From NCBI RefSeq assembly GCF_026420865.1, contig NZ_JAPCWC010000033.1, positions 1-34,461 of the forward strand: DNA of 34,461 nucleotides, written 5' to 3'. The notes under the pieces were generated by a model. That model saw nothing but the letters and a program-made list of their open reading frames with translations, ran no database searches and was not told the DNA's origin. Position 1 is the stretch's first letter, and every line of letters starts with the position of its first letter. The stretch is from Novosphingobium clariflavum (lineage in GTDB: Bacteria; Pseudomonadota; Alphaproteobacteria; Sphingomonadales; Sphingomonadaceae). The position numbers and the translations under genes are program-made. This document shows, in pieces, positions 1 to 8,359 of the stretch.

Positions 1-41
1 CCTCTCGTCCGGGCGCAATCGGAACCGGAACAGACAGGCAG

Positions 42-734
42 ATGATCGAATACGGGCCACTGGCCGGAATTCTTGTTGTAATCGCAGGATTTGCCTTGCG
101 ATTCAATCCATTGGCTGTCGTGGCCGCTGCCGCAGTGGTCACCGGCCTGCTGGGCCACATGAGCCTTGTCCAGGTGATCGCGCTGCTCGGCAAGGGCTTC
201 AACGACAATCGCTTCGTCACCGTCGTCTACGTGGTTCTGCCGGTGATCGGCCTGCTCGAACGCTTCGGCCTGCAACAGCGCGCCCGCACGCTGATCGAGG
301 GGATGCGCGGCGCCACCGTGGGACGGCTGCTCATATCCTATCTCGCGTTCCGCCAGATCCTCGCGGCGCTCGGCCTGACCTCGATCGCCGGTCCGGCGCA
401 GACCGTACGACCGCTGGTCGCCCCGATGGCCGAGGCGGCGGCGCGCAAGCAGGCCCCGGAGGTAACCGAAGACCATATCGAGGAGGTCAAGGCCATGGCG
501 GCCGCCACCGACAATGTCGGCGTGTTCTTCGGAGAGGACGTGTTCATCGCGATCGGCTCGATTCTGCTGATCCAGGGCGTACTCAAGAGCCAGGGTATCG
601 ACATCGCGCCCATCCATCTCTCGCTCTGGGCGATCCCGACCGCGATCTGCGCCTTTGCCATCCACGCCTTCCGCCTGCACCGCTTCGACCGCCGCCTGCG
701 CGCCGCTTCCGCTGCCCGGGAGACCAAGGCATGA
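42..734 (+). CDS. DUF969 family membrane protein
   Basis: A 230-residue integral membrane protein recognised as DUF969 from its N-terminal part, with hydrophobic segments near residues 7-25, 28-48 and 58-72 and more towards the C-terminus (about 165-210). An AGGCAG-like ribosome site sits just before the ATG. The stop overlaps the start of the next gene (ATGA), so the two are translationally coupled. DUF969 and DUF979 are nearly always adjacent and are thought to form a two-part transporter; in other bacteria they occur near pyroglutamate (5-oxoproline) metabolism genes. No such gene is visible here, so the substrate remains inference. Promoter elements lie before the window. Confidence 0.85.
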   Translation: MIEYGPLAGILVVIAGFALRFNPLAVVAAAAVVTGLLGHMSLVQVIALLGKGFNDNRFVTVVYVVLPVIGLLERFGLQQRARTLIEGMRGATVGRLLISYLAFRQILAALGLTSIAGPAQTVRPLVAPMAEAAARKQAPEVTEDHIEEVKAMAAATDNVGVFFGEDVFIAIGSILLIQGVLKSQGIDIAPIHLSLWAIPTAICAFAIHAFRLHRFDRRLRAASAARETKA

Positions 735-1687
735 TCGGCATCGGCACGATCTACGCGCTGGCCGGCATCGTCTTTGCCGCCTTTGCCCTTGCCAGCCTGC
801 GGGACCGCGCCAACCCCCGGCGCTGGGGCAACGGCGCGTTCTGGGGGCTCGTCGCGGCGAGCCTGCTGCTGGGCGACCGTCTCGGCGACTTCGGTAACGG
901 TTTGCTGGTCCTTGCGCTGGTGGCCATCGCCGGAACCCGCAGCCTCGGCCACGGCAGCCCCCGCACCACCGGCAATGCCGAGCGCGAGGCCAGCGCCGCC
1001 CGGCTCGGCTCGCGCCTGTTCCTGCCCGCCGTCATCGTCCCGGTAACCGCGTTCTGCGGCACCCTGCTGTTCAATTACGCGGGGCTGGAGCGCCTCGGCC
1101 TGGTCGATCCGCGCTGGATCACGCTGGCCCTGCTGGTGCTGGGCGTCATGATCGCGCTGGGCGTCACGATGCTGTGGCAGCGCCCGCCGCTCACCGCGCC
1201 GGTCGAGGAAGGCCGGCGCCTGATGGACTCGATCGGCTGGGCCGCGCTGCTTCCGCAGATGCTTGCCGCACTGGGCGTCGTCTTCACCGCCGCCGGGGTC
1301 GGCACCGCGGTCGGCGCCATCACCCAGAGCATCCTGCCGAGCGGCAACGTATTCCTCGCGGTTGTCGTCTTTGCGCTCGGCATGGCGCTGTTCACGGTGG
1401 TCATGGGCAATGCCTTCGCCGCCTTCCCGGTGATGGCGAGCGCGGTCGGCGTGCCGATCCTCATCCGCCTCCACGGCGGCGATCCGGCGGTTGTCGGCGC
1501 GGTCGGCATGCTGGCGGGCTTCTGCGGCACGCTGCTGACGCCGATGGCCGCCAACTTCAACATGGTTCCCGCCGCCCTGCTCGAACTTAAAGACGAGCAT
1601 GCGGTGATCCGCCGCCAGGTCGGCACGGCCCTGCCCCTGCTCGCCTGCAACATCGCCATCCTCTACATTGCCGGATTCCTGCTGTGA
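731..1687 (+). CDS. DUF979 family membrane protein
   Basis: A 318-residue, very hydrophobic polytopic protein recognised as DUF979, the usual partner of DUF969. Membrane segments are spread over the whole length, including the N-terminus (residues 4-22) and the C-terminus (about 297-316). The small-residue-rich stretch around residues 180-290 (GTAVGAITQS, MLAGFCGTLLTPMAANFN) resembles the re-entrant or substrate-binding loops of secondary transporters. The ATG overlaps the DUF969 stop by 4 nt, and its own stop overlaps the GTG of the next gene by 4 nt. The gene therefore sits in a three-gene coupled operon. Transport is inferred from topology; the substrate is unknown. Confidence 0.85.
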   Translation: MIGIGTIYALAGIVFAAFALASLRDRANPRRWGNGAFWGLVAASLLLGDRLGDFGNGLLVLALVAIAGTRSLGHGSPRTTGNAEREASAARLGSRLFLPAVIVPVTAFCGTLLFNYAGLERLGLVDPRWITLALLVLGVMIALGVTMLWQRPPLTAPVEEGRRLMDSIGWAALLPQMLAALGVVFTAAGVGTAVGAITQSILPSGNVFLAVVVFALGMALFTVVMGNAFAAFPVMASAVGVPILIRLHGGDPAVVGAVGMLAGFCGTLLTPMAANFNMVPAALLELKDEHAVIRRQVGTALPLLACNIAILYIAGFLL

Positions 1688-2670
1688 CCCCATCCCCTGA
1701 AACCGCCGCCCGGTTCATCCGCATCGCGCTGGGCCATGTCGGCCGCGAATATCCGCACAAGCTCGACCACACGATGTCCTCGGACGCCGACGTGCTTCCG
1801 CCGCGCGTGCTGCATCCGGCCTTCCACGGCAGCTATGACTGGCATTCCTGCGTGCACGGCTGGTGGACCGTCCTCACGCTCACGCGGCTGCACCCGGACC
1901 TGCCCGAAGCAGCTCAGGCCATCGCCCGCGCCGACGAGACTTTCACCGAGGACAAGCTCGCCGCCGAACTGGCCTATCTCGACCGCCCGCTTTCCGGCGG
2001 CTTCGAGCGCCCCTACGGCTGGGCCTGGCTGCTCTACCTGCACCTCGAGGCGAGTCGTCATGACGGCCGTCTCTGGGCGGCCCGGCTCGAGCCGCTGGCC
2101 CGCGCGTTCGCCTCGCGGCTCGCCCACTACCTGACGATCCTCACCTACCCGATCCGCACCGGCACCCACTTCAACAGCGCCTTTGCCCTCGCACTGTCGC
2201 TGGAATGGGCCGACACGTTCGACCCTGCGCTGGCCGACCAGATCCGCGCCAAGGCCGCAACCTGGTTCTCCGGCGATGCGGACTGCCAGGCCTGGGAGCC
2301 CGGCGGCGACGAATTCCTGTCCTCGGCGCTCAGCGAAGCATTGCTGATGCGCCGTGCACTGGGTGAAGCCGCCTTCACCGACTGGTTCGCCCGGTTCCTG
2401 CCCAACCTTGCCCAACGCCGCCCGGCCTCGCTGTTCACCCCGGCCCACGTCAGCGACCGCAGCGACGGCAAGATCGCCCATCTCGACGGACTCAACCTGA
2501 GCCGCGGCTGGGCCTGGCGCGAAATCGCCTCGGCCACCCCGGCACTGGCACAGATCGCCGGTGAGGCCGCCGAAGCCCACCTCGCCGCCGCACTGGAACA
2601 CGTCGAGGGCGACTACATGGGCGAGCACTGGCTGGCGAGCTTCGCCCTTCTGGCGATGCTGGCGGCATAG
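1684..2670 (+). CDS. DUF2891 family protein
   Basis: A 328-residue soluble protein matching DUF2891. Landmarks are an N-terminal HPAFHGSYDWHSCVHGWW stretch (about residues 39-59), PYGWAWLLYLHLEA in the middle, and a cysteine-containing CQAWEPGGDEFLSSALSEAL segment (about 201-221). The many Trp, His and Asp residues on regularly spaced helices suggest an (alpha/alpha) barrel of the kind found in glycoside hydrolases and epimerases. That fold is inference and no catalytic pair can be named. No signal peptide is visible, so it is probably cytoplasmic. The start is GTG, overlapping the DUF979 stop by 4 nt, which supports action on whatever the DUF969/DUF979 pair imports. Confidence 0.8.
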   Translation: MTPSPETAARFIRIALGHVGREYPHKLDHTMSSDADVLPPRVLHPAFHGSYDWHSCVHGWWTVLTLTRLHPDLPEAAQAIARADETFTEDKLAAELAYLDRPLSGGFERPYGWAWLLYLHLEASRHDGRLWAARLEPLARAFASRLAHYLTILTYPIRTGTHFNSAFALALSLEWADTFDPALADQIRAKAATWFSGDADCQAWEPGGDEFLSSALSEALLMRRALGEAAFTDWFARFLPNLAQRRPASLFTPAHVSDRSDGKIAHLDGLNLSRGWAWREIASATPALAQIAGEAAEAHLAAALEHVEGDYMGEHWLASFALLAMLAA

Positions 2671-2695
2671 GACGGAGCTGAAAGGGAACAAGCGA

Positions 2696-2771
<76 letters not shown>

Positions 2772-2832
2772 TCTCGCGAAAGCAAGTCCGGCGCCCTTAC
2801 AGCGAGGCAGGGGCGCCGGTCCAGCATTTTAA

Positions 2833-4554
2833 TCAGAACACCGCGTGCGGCGCATCTTCCTTCATCATCGCCTGGCGAACCAACGGGATCGGCGGGCCGC
2901 CGTAGCTCAGGAATTCGTCGTGAAACGCCTTCCAGCCGGCGCGGCCGCCGCGGGTGGCGGTCCAGTCGTCGCGCAGCTTGCGGATCATCAGCTTGCCCAG
3001 CGTGTAGTTGAGATAGGCCGGATCGTAAGTACCGCGCGCCGCCTGTTGCTCAGCCGTGCCCTCGTCCTGGTAGCACTCGGTCATGAACATGCGCTTCGAC
3101 TGCTCCTGCGTCATCCCCCGCGCATGCAGGCCGATCGCCGAAAGATAACGGCAATTGCGCAGCAGCGCGTTGGACAGCTGGCCGACGTGGACCCCGGCAT
3201 CGCCATTCCCGAGGCCGGCATCCCACATCATTTCCTCGGCATAGTGCGCCCAGCCCTCGGCAAAGGCATAGCCGACGAACAGGCGGCCCACCCAAGAAGG
3301 CGAGCGGTTCGAATGGAGGAACTGCAGGAAGTGCCCCGGCATCACCTCGTGCACCGAGGTGAACAGCAGGTCGTTCTTGCCCGGAATGTAGTCCTGCTGC
3401 ATCTGCTGCGACCATGAGGGGTCCGGCGGCGAGATGTAATAGACAGACGCGATGCCCTTATCGAGCGGCCCCGCCGGATCGATATAGGCCGAGTTCTGCC
3501 GGTTGTAGGGCGGGCTTTCCTCGACTTTCGCCTGTTCGGTGCCGGGGATCGTCACGATATCATGCTGGCGCACGAAGGCGGTGAGATCGGGGATCTGCTT
3601 GCGCGCGGCCAGCACCGGGCCGCCCTCCGGCTTATCGGCCCGCATCTTGTCGAAGCAGCCCTGGATGTCCTTGCCCGGTGCATAGTCGGCGCAGGCTGCC
3701 TTCAGCAGATCCTGATTGCGCTTGAGATCGGCGCGCCCCACGGCTTCGAGCTCGTCCAGCGGCGCGTCGACCGCCTCGGTCGCGGCCAACATGCGCGAGA
3801 AACGATCCGCGCCCATGGCAAAGTCCTGCGTCGGCGTCGCCTTGGCCAACCAGTCGGCCAGTCCCTGCATGGCAGTGGCGGCGGCTTCCGAGCTCGCCTT
3901 GAATTCGGCCTGGAGCCTTGCATCCTTCACATCGGCAAAGGCCGCGCGGGCATCGCCCCGGTAGTATTCGGCAAAGCCCGCGAACCCGGCGGTCCCCAGC
4001 TTGATGAAGCTGGCGGGCATCGCGGTCTTGAGATTGCCGCGGATCTGCGTCGCGGCCCTGGGCACCGCCTTGAAGAAGGCGATCATCGCCTTCATCCGCG
4101 TCGGCTTGTCGGCATAGTCACGGCTGACATAGACGTTGGGGTCGAGGCCATTCTCGATGTAGTAGCCAGGATTGGTATGCGGCTTGTCGGCATCGACCAG
4201 CCAGAACAGCTGCCCCTTGGCGACCTGCACCAGATAGTCCCGCTCGAACCGGTCTGCGGCGGACAGATCGGTGAACTTTCCGGCATCGGCGATCACCGCG
4301 CGCAGGAAATCGGCCCGGGCCTTGAGGCCGGCGGGGCTCCAGTCGGGCAGGCGGCCGTCGAACTGGTGCGCGCCCTGGTAGATAGCGAAGGACGGGTCCT
4401 GCGCCATCCAGGCATCGAGCGTCTTGCCGACATAGGCCTTCCACGGCGTTGCCGGGGTCCCCATCGCGGCGGTTACCGGTGCCTGTGCGGGAGCAGCGCC
4501 CGCGCCAAGGGCCAGTGCGAGACAGGCCATCCCGGCCAGCAGCTTGTGTTTCAT
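2833..4554 (-). CDS. Exported DUF885 family putative metallohydrolase
   Basis: A 573-residue DUF885 protein. The frame is open further upstream, but the ATG at 4554 is chosen because it begins a clear signal peptide (MKHKLLAGMACLALALGAG, cleavage expected after APAQA). The C-terminal half has HEVMPGHFLQ, the HExxPGH motif typical of this family and similar to zinc-peptidase HExxH motifs, followed by the Glu-rich EGWAHYAEEMMW, expected to give the third metal ligand. The protein should act in the periplasm or outer envelope, probably as a peptidase or related hydrolase; substrates are unknown. It is transcribed alone, convergent with the DUF2891 gene. Confidence 0.88.
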   Translation of the reverse strand: MKHKLLAGMACLALALGAGAAPAQAPVTAAMGTPATPWKAYVGKTLDAWMAQDPSFAIYQGAHQFDGRLPDWSPAGLKARADFLRAVIADAGKFTDLSAADRFERDYLVQVAKGQLFWLVDADKPHTNPGYYIENGLDPNVYVSRDYADKPTRMKAMIAFFKAVPRAATQIRGNLKTAMPASFIKLGTAGFAGFAEYYRGDARAAFADVKDARLQAEFKASSEAAATAMQGLADWLAKATPTQDFAMGADRFSRMLAATEAVDAPLDELEAVGRADLKRNQDLLKAACADYAPGKDIQGCFDKMRADKPEGGPVLAARKQIPDLTAFVRQHDIVTIPGTEQAKVEESPPYNRQNSAYIDPAGPLDKGIASVYYISPPDPSWSQQMQQDYIPGKNDLLFTSVHEVMPGHFLQFLHSNRSPSWVGRLFVGYAFAEGWAHYAEEMMWDAGLGNGDAGVHVGQLSNALLRNCRYLSAIGLHARGMTQEQSKRMFMTECYQDEGTAEQQAARGTYDPAYLNYTLGKLMIRKLRDDWTATRGGRAGWKAFHDEFLSYGGPPIPLVRQAMMKEDAPHAVF

Positions 4555-4636
4555 GTCTTCGTGCGATCCCTGTCCATGGTGTGCGGGCCGCATCGGTCGC
4601 CCCCGACGGCAAAGCCCCATGGGCACGGGTTGTGCG

Positions 4637-5539
4637 TCAGACTGCGCCGAAGGTCCAGCCCTCGGTGCGGGCAAGTTCGGCCGTCAATTCAGCGGGTTTC
4701 CACAAGTCCGCACGCGGCGCAGCGGTCCGCAGCCAAGCCGAGGTGAGCAAGGCATCGGCGCTGTGGTCGTCGATCGCGCCCTCGCCCGAGACGGGGGGAG
4801 ATCCCAGCACCGCGAGCCCTGCGTTGAGCGCCGCGTGATCGGTCATCTTCGCCCGCCCAGCCGAGCGACCGGCGGCCACGGCGGCAAGCGTCGTGTAGAT
4901 CTCGGTCACCACCGATCCGCTCTGTGGCAAAGGGTCCATCGGCCAGACCGACAGGGCCGCGCCCAGCCGGTGCAGCATCCGCATTCCGGTGAGACTCGAC
5001 TTGCCCACTTGCGCCGCACCGACAAGGTTGAAGTTGGAATAGGGCTTGCAGCCCGCGCGCGCCTGCGCCTCTTCGGTCACCCGCATGCGGCCGCGGCGAT
5101 GCAGCACCCCGGGCAAATGGAACCGCGCCCCCTCGCGCCCGCCATGACGGCGGAAATAGGCGCTGAGTTCGCAGTGATCGACAAAGCTGGAGGCGGAAAG
5201 ATGCTCGTCTCCGGCGCAGATCCCATCGATCAGGGCCCAGAGCGCACGAGCATCGGACGGGCTCCGCGCCCAGCCGGGGAAAAACGCCCCGGCATCGGCG
5301 AAAGGCAGTGAAATGCCGAGGTCGAGCCCGACCAGCGTGTCTTGCGGCAAGTCATCGCGCAGCAGGCCAAGCACCTCCTCGCGCGACCAGTGGCCCGGCT
5401 CCCGGTGGCCCAGGCGCTTGGTCCGCAGCAGTTGCGGCGCGCCTTCGAGCCCGCAGAGCGCAACCGCGATACCCTTCTGGCGCGGGCCAAGGGCGCCGGA
5501 CCAGTCGATCGCCATGAAATGGCGAAAGCGCGCAGCCAT
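4637..5539 (-). CDS. DUF429-like predicted RNase H-fold protein
   Basis: A 300-residue soluble protein. The N-terminal AIDWSGALGPRQKGIAVA segment (about residues 8-26), the VGLDLGISLPF segment (about 69-80) and a late DDHSADALLTSAWL segment (about 266-280) place acidic residues as in DUF429 and other RNase H-like nuclease folds. No specific function is known. The ATG at 5539 shares one base with the rarA stop (TGATG), so translation is coupled to rarA. This makes a role in nucleic-acid maintenance plausible but unproven. Upstream alternative starts lie inside rarA and are less likely. Confidence 0.6.
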   Translation of the reverse strand: MAARFRHFMAIDWSGALGPRQKGIAVALCGLEGAPQLLRTKRLGHREPGHWSREEVLGLLRDDLPQDTLVGLDLGISLPFADAGAFFPGWARSPSDARALWALIDGICAGDEHLSASSFVDHCELSAYFRRHGGREGARFHLPGVLHRRGRMRVTEEAQARAGCKPYSNFNLVGAAQVGKSSLTGMRMLHRLGAALSVWPMDPLPQSGSVVTEIYTTLAAVAAGRSAGRAKMTDHAALNAGLAVLGSPPVSGEGAIDDHSADALLTSAWLRTAAPRADLWKPAELTAELARTEGWTFGAV

Positions 5540-6861
5540 CACTCTGCGCGGCGCTCGGCGCGCTTGCGGTCCCACCACTCGATGCGCTTGCGCAAGTCCC
5601 GCTCGAACCCGCGCTCGACCGGTTCGTAGAAGGTCTGCGGCGCCATGCCTTCCGGCCAGTAGTTGTCGCCCGAGAAGCCGTCAGGGGCATCGTGGTCGTA
5701 GGCATAGTCCTTGCCGTAGCCGATGTCCTTCATCAGCTTGGTCGGCGCGTTGAGGATGTTGGCGGGCGGCGGCAGCGATCCGGTTTCCCGCGCGGTCTGC
5801 CAGGCCGCCTTCTGTGCCATGTAGGCCGCGTTCGATTTGGGCGCGGTGGCGAGATAGAGGCAGGCCTGCACGATCGCCCCCTCCCCCTCGGGACTGCCGA
5901 GGAACTCGTAAGTCTGCTTGGCGGCGATGCACTGAAGCAGCGCCTGCGGATCGGCAAGGCCGATATCCTCGCTTGCCATGCGGGTCAGACGGCGCAGCAG
6001 GTAGAGCGGTTCCTCGCCTGCCGTGAGCATCCGCGCAAGATAGTAGAGCGCCGCCTGCGGGTCCGAGCCGCGCACCGACTTGTGCAGCGCGGAAATCAGG
6101 TTGTAGTGGCCGTCGCGGTCCTTGTCGTAGACCGCCACGCGGCGCTGGAGGAAGGCCCCGAGGCCCGCGGGATCGAGCGGCTCGGGGATCTGCGCGGCAT
6201 AGAGCGTCTCTGCCTGGTTGAGCAGGAACCGCCCGTCGCCATCGGCCGAGGCGACCAGCGCCGCCCGCGCATCGCCGTCAAGCGGCAGCGGCCCCTCGAG
6301 CGCTTCCGCCTTGTCCAGCAGGCTTTCCAGCGCCTCCGGTCCGAGCCGGTGAAGGATCAGCACTTGTGCCCGGCTCAGCAAGGCCGCGTTGAGCGCAAAG
6401 CTGGGATTCTCGGTCGTCGCACCGATCAGCGTCACCGTGCCGCGCTCGACGAACGGCAGGAAACCGTCCTGCTGGGCACGGTTGAAGCGGTGGATCTCGT
6501 CCACGAACAGCAGCGTACGCTGCCCCGCGCGCGCGGCCACGTCGGCCTCGGCAAAGGCCTTCTTGAGGTCCGCCACGCCCGAGAACACCGCCGACACCGC
6601 GGCAAACCGCATGCCCACCGCATCGGCCAGCAGCCGCGCGGTGCTGGTCTTGCCGGTTCCCGGCGGCCCCCAGAGGATCATCGAGGACAAACGTCCGGCC
6701 GCCACCATGCGGCCGATCGGCCCTTCGGGACCGGTCAGGTGCTCCTGCCCCACCACATCGGCAAGGGTACGCGGACGCAGGCGATCGGCCAGCGGGGCAT
6801 CCTCTCCCGGCATGTCAGGGCTGCGGGAGGGCGGGAGATCATCGGCAAAAAGGTCGGCCAT
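5539..6861 (-). CDS. rarA: Replication-associated recombination protein A (RarA/MgsA)
   Basis: A 440-residue AAA+ ATPase of the RarA/Mgs1/WRNIP1 family, which works at stalled replication forks and single-strand gaps. Walker A is GPPGTGKT (residues 65-72), Walker B is LLFVDEIH (117-124) and sensor 1 is GATTENPSF (147-155). The C-terminal region includes YLLRRLTRMASEDIGLADP, characteristic of the family's oligomerisation part. The extreme N-terminus, MADLF, resembles a beta-clamp-binding peptide. Length is normal. It is first in a two-gene operon with the DUF429-like gene, joined by TGATG. The upstream region (6862-7098) carries a long inverted repeat. Confidence 0.95.
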   Translation of the reverse strand: MADLFADDLPPSRSPDMPGEDAPLADRLRPRTLADVVGQEHLTGPEGPIGRMVAAGRLSSMILWGPPGTGKTSTARLLADAVGMRFAAVSAVFSGVADLKKAFAEADVAARAGQRTLLFVDEIHRFNRAQQDGFLPFVERGTVTLIGATTENPSFALNAALLSRAQVLILHRLGPEALESLLDKAEALEGPLPLDGDARAALVASADGDGRFLLNQAETLYAAQIPEPLDPAGLGAFLQRRVAVYDKDRDGHYNLISALHKSVRGSDPQAALYYLARMLTAGEEPLYLLRRLTRMASEDIGLADPQALLQCIAAKQTYEFLGSPEGEGAIVQACLYLATAPKSNAAYMAQKAAWQTARETGSLPPPANILNAPTKLMKDIGYGKDYAYDHDAPDGFSGDNYWPEGMAPQTFYEPVERGFERDLRKRIEWWDRKRAERRAE

Positions 6862-6933
6862 GGGGGCTATCTAGCGACTATCCCGCGCAATTGCACCGTC
6901 TGCGCGATGCCCATCGCCACGGCTGCAGGGGTT

Positions 6934-7024
6934 GCCCTGCAAGCGGCGCCAACAGCGTTGCTCCGCCTTGAAAGAAGCCCACTCTTCCTGCGGCTTCGCG
7001 CGTTGCTGGCGCCGCTTGCAGGGC
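6934..7024. repeat. 18-bp perfect inverted repeat in a divergent promoter region
   Basis: GCCCTGCAAGCGGCGCCA (6934-6951) recurs as its exact reverse complement at 7007-7024, separated by 55 nt that include a smaller GAAGCC/GGCTTC pairing. The left arm also overlaps a second possible hairpin, TGCAGGG (6924-6930) with CCCTGCA (6935-6941), so the two foldings exclude each other. The structure lies between rarA (minus) and the small membrane-protein gene (plus). It could be a cruciform, a small mobile-element remnant or a switchable leader. No T-tract follows, so it is not an ordinary terminator. Confidence 0.85.
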
Positions 7025-7098
7025 GACCGTGGCGTTGCGGAATGTGTCCACGCCGCCTAGGCTGCCGGCCAGTTCGCACAGGGAAGGAAGACGGTGCC

Positions 7099-7533
7099 AT
7101 GACACGAACCGCAGCGGCACGAGCGCCCGTCCACCTCTGGCTGGTCGGCGTGCTGGCCATCGCCTGGAACGGCTTCGGCTGCCTCGACTATGCGATGACC
7201 GTCACCCGAGATCCCGCCTGGATGGCGCCGGTCCCGCCTGCCGTGGTCGACTGGCTTGACGCGGCGCCGGTCTGGGCGCTGGCCGGCTGGGCGTTCGGTG
7301 TCGGCGGCGGGCTGCTGGGCGCATTGCTGCTGGTCATGCGCTCGCGCTGGGCCGTGCATGCCTTCGCCCTCTCGCTGCTGGGACTGGCCGCGAACCAGGC
7401 CTATCTACTGCTCTCGCCGATCCCTGCGGCGGCGACTCTCGGCGATCTGGCTCTGCGGCTGGCGATCTGGACCGCGGCGCTCGTGCAGTTCTTCTACACG
7501 GCCCGCCTGCGCGGACGCGGCGCGCTCACCTGA
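7099..7533 (+). CDS. Small four-helix membrane protein, unknown function
   Basis: A 144-residue integral membrane protein with about four hydrophobic segments (residues roughly 13-30, 52-75, 80-102 and 112-132). The frame is open far upstream, opposite rarA, but the ATG at 7099 is preceded by a good GGAAGGAAG ribosome site and begins the hydrophobic protein. Similar short membrane proteins are common in sphingomonads and are sometimes labelled sugar transporter without support. Function is not recognised. It is transcribed alone, divergent from rarA. Confidence 0.75.
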   Translation: MTRTAAARAPVHLWLVGVLAIAWNGFGCLDYAMTVTRDPAWMAPVPPAVVDWLDAAPVWALAGWAFGVGGGLLGALLLVMRSRWAVHAFALSLLGLAANQAYLLLSPIPAAATLGDLALRLAIWTAALVQFFYTARLRGRGALT

Positions 7534-7687
7534 CAGCGGTTCATACAAACAAATACCAACCTGAACGAATTCTGCCAAACCCGCTCCGATCCCGTTCAGC
7601 CAAGTTCACCTAGAAGGAACTCAACGCAGGAGACGTAAGGCACCGCAGGGCGCGGGCCTCGGTTCTCCTGACAAGGAGTTTCGAACC

Positions 7688-8116
7688 ATGTCCATCATGC
7701 GCAAGATCGGCCTTTCCGGTGCGCTCGCGGCGACGGCACTTGCCGCTGCGACCCCGGCCATGGCTCAGGACTATCGCCGCGGCGGCGACAACACCGCGGC
7801 GGTTGCCATCGGTGCCGGCGTCGTCGGCCTCGCGCTCGGCGCGATCCTCGCCTCGAGCAACGACCGCCACCGCGACTATGCCGATTACGGCTATGACACC
7901 AGATATGGCCATGCCTGGAACAGCGGCTGGGAATTCCGCGACGGCTGGTACTGGGACCGCGATGGCCGCCGCCACAGCCGCGACGAATATGCCCGCTACC
8001 ACCGCAATGACGGCCGAGGCCAGAATTGGGGCGGTCACGACGGACGCGGCGGCGACCACGGCGACTACCGCCGCGGCTACGACCGCGACCGGGACGACTT
8101 TCGCCGCGGCTATTGA
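7688..8116 (+). CDS. Small exported Asp/Arg/Tyr-rich protein (paralogue A)
   Basis: A 142-residue protein with a signal peptide (MSIMRKIGLSGALAATALAA, cleavage near ATPAMAQ, about residue 27). A short hydrophobic glycine-rich stretch follows (AVAIGAGVVGLALGAILA, about 39-56). The remainder is a polar low-complexity tail rich in Asp, Arg, Gly and Tyr. The layout recalls RcnB-like or glycine-zipper envelope proteins, but no domain is certain. AAGGAG at 7673-7678 is well placed for the ATG at 7688, and a strong terminator follows at 8165. It shares the hydrophobic core and general plan with the protein at 8360-8887. Likely location is periplasm or membrane surface. Confidence 0.75.
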   Translation: MSIMRKIGLSGALAATALAAATPAMAQDYRRGGDNTAAVAIGAGVVGLALGAILASSNDRHRDYADYGYDTRYGHAWNSGWEFRDGWYWDRDGRRHSRDEYARYHRNDGRGQNWGGHDGRGGDHGDYRRGYDRDRDDFRRGY

Positions 8117-8164
8117 TCGATAGAGACCACCGAGCAGTCGGGTCCCCCTCCCCGGCTGCGACGA

Positions 8165-8201
8165 GACGCCCGGCCCCTCCTCCTGGCCGGGCGTCTTTTT
8201 T
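8165..8201 (+). terminator. Rho-independent terminator after paralogue A
   Basis: A perfect 11-bp stem, GACGCCCGGCC (8165-8175) with GGCCGGGCGTC (8185-8195), a 9-nt loop and a run of six T (8196-8201). It lies 48 nt after the stop of the small exported protein gene and separates it from its paralogue. Confidence 0.93.
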
Positions 8202-8359
8202 GTGCGCAGCGGCTTTCTCCAGCACGAACCGCCAAGCGGCCAGCTTTCGCAAGACCAACCGGGAGTTCACGGCCTGTTCAGTGGCAACATTGCAGAAATG
8301 TGGCACGTGCCCGCTGGAACCGCCGTTACCTGGTTGGCCCGGAAAGGGAGTTCAATTCG

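Noticed and set aside
338..1693. Long open frame on the minus strand opposite the DUF969/DUF979 genes
   Set aside because: Composition is Gln/Arg/Ala/Asp-rich nonsense typical of antisense frames in high-GC DNA; the plus-strand frames encode recognised families.
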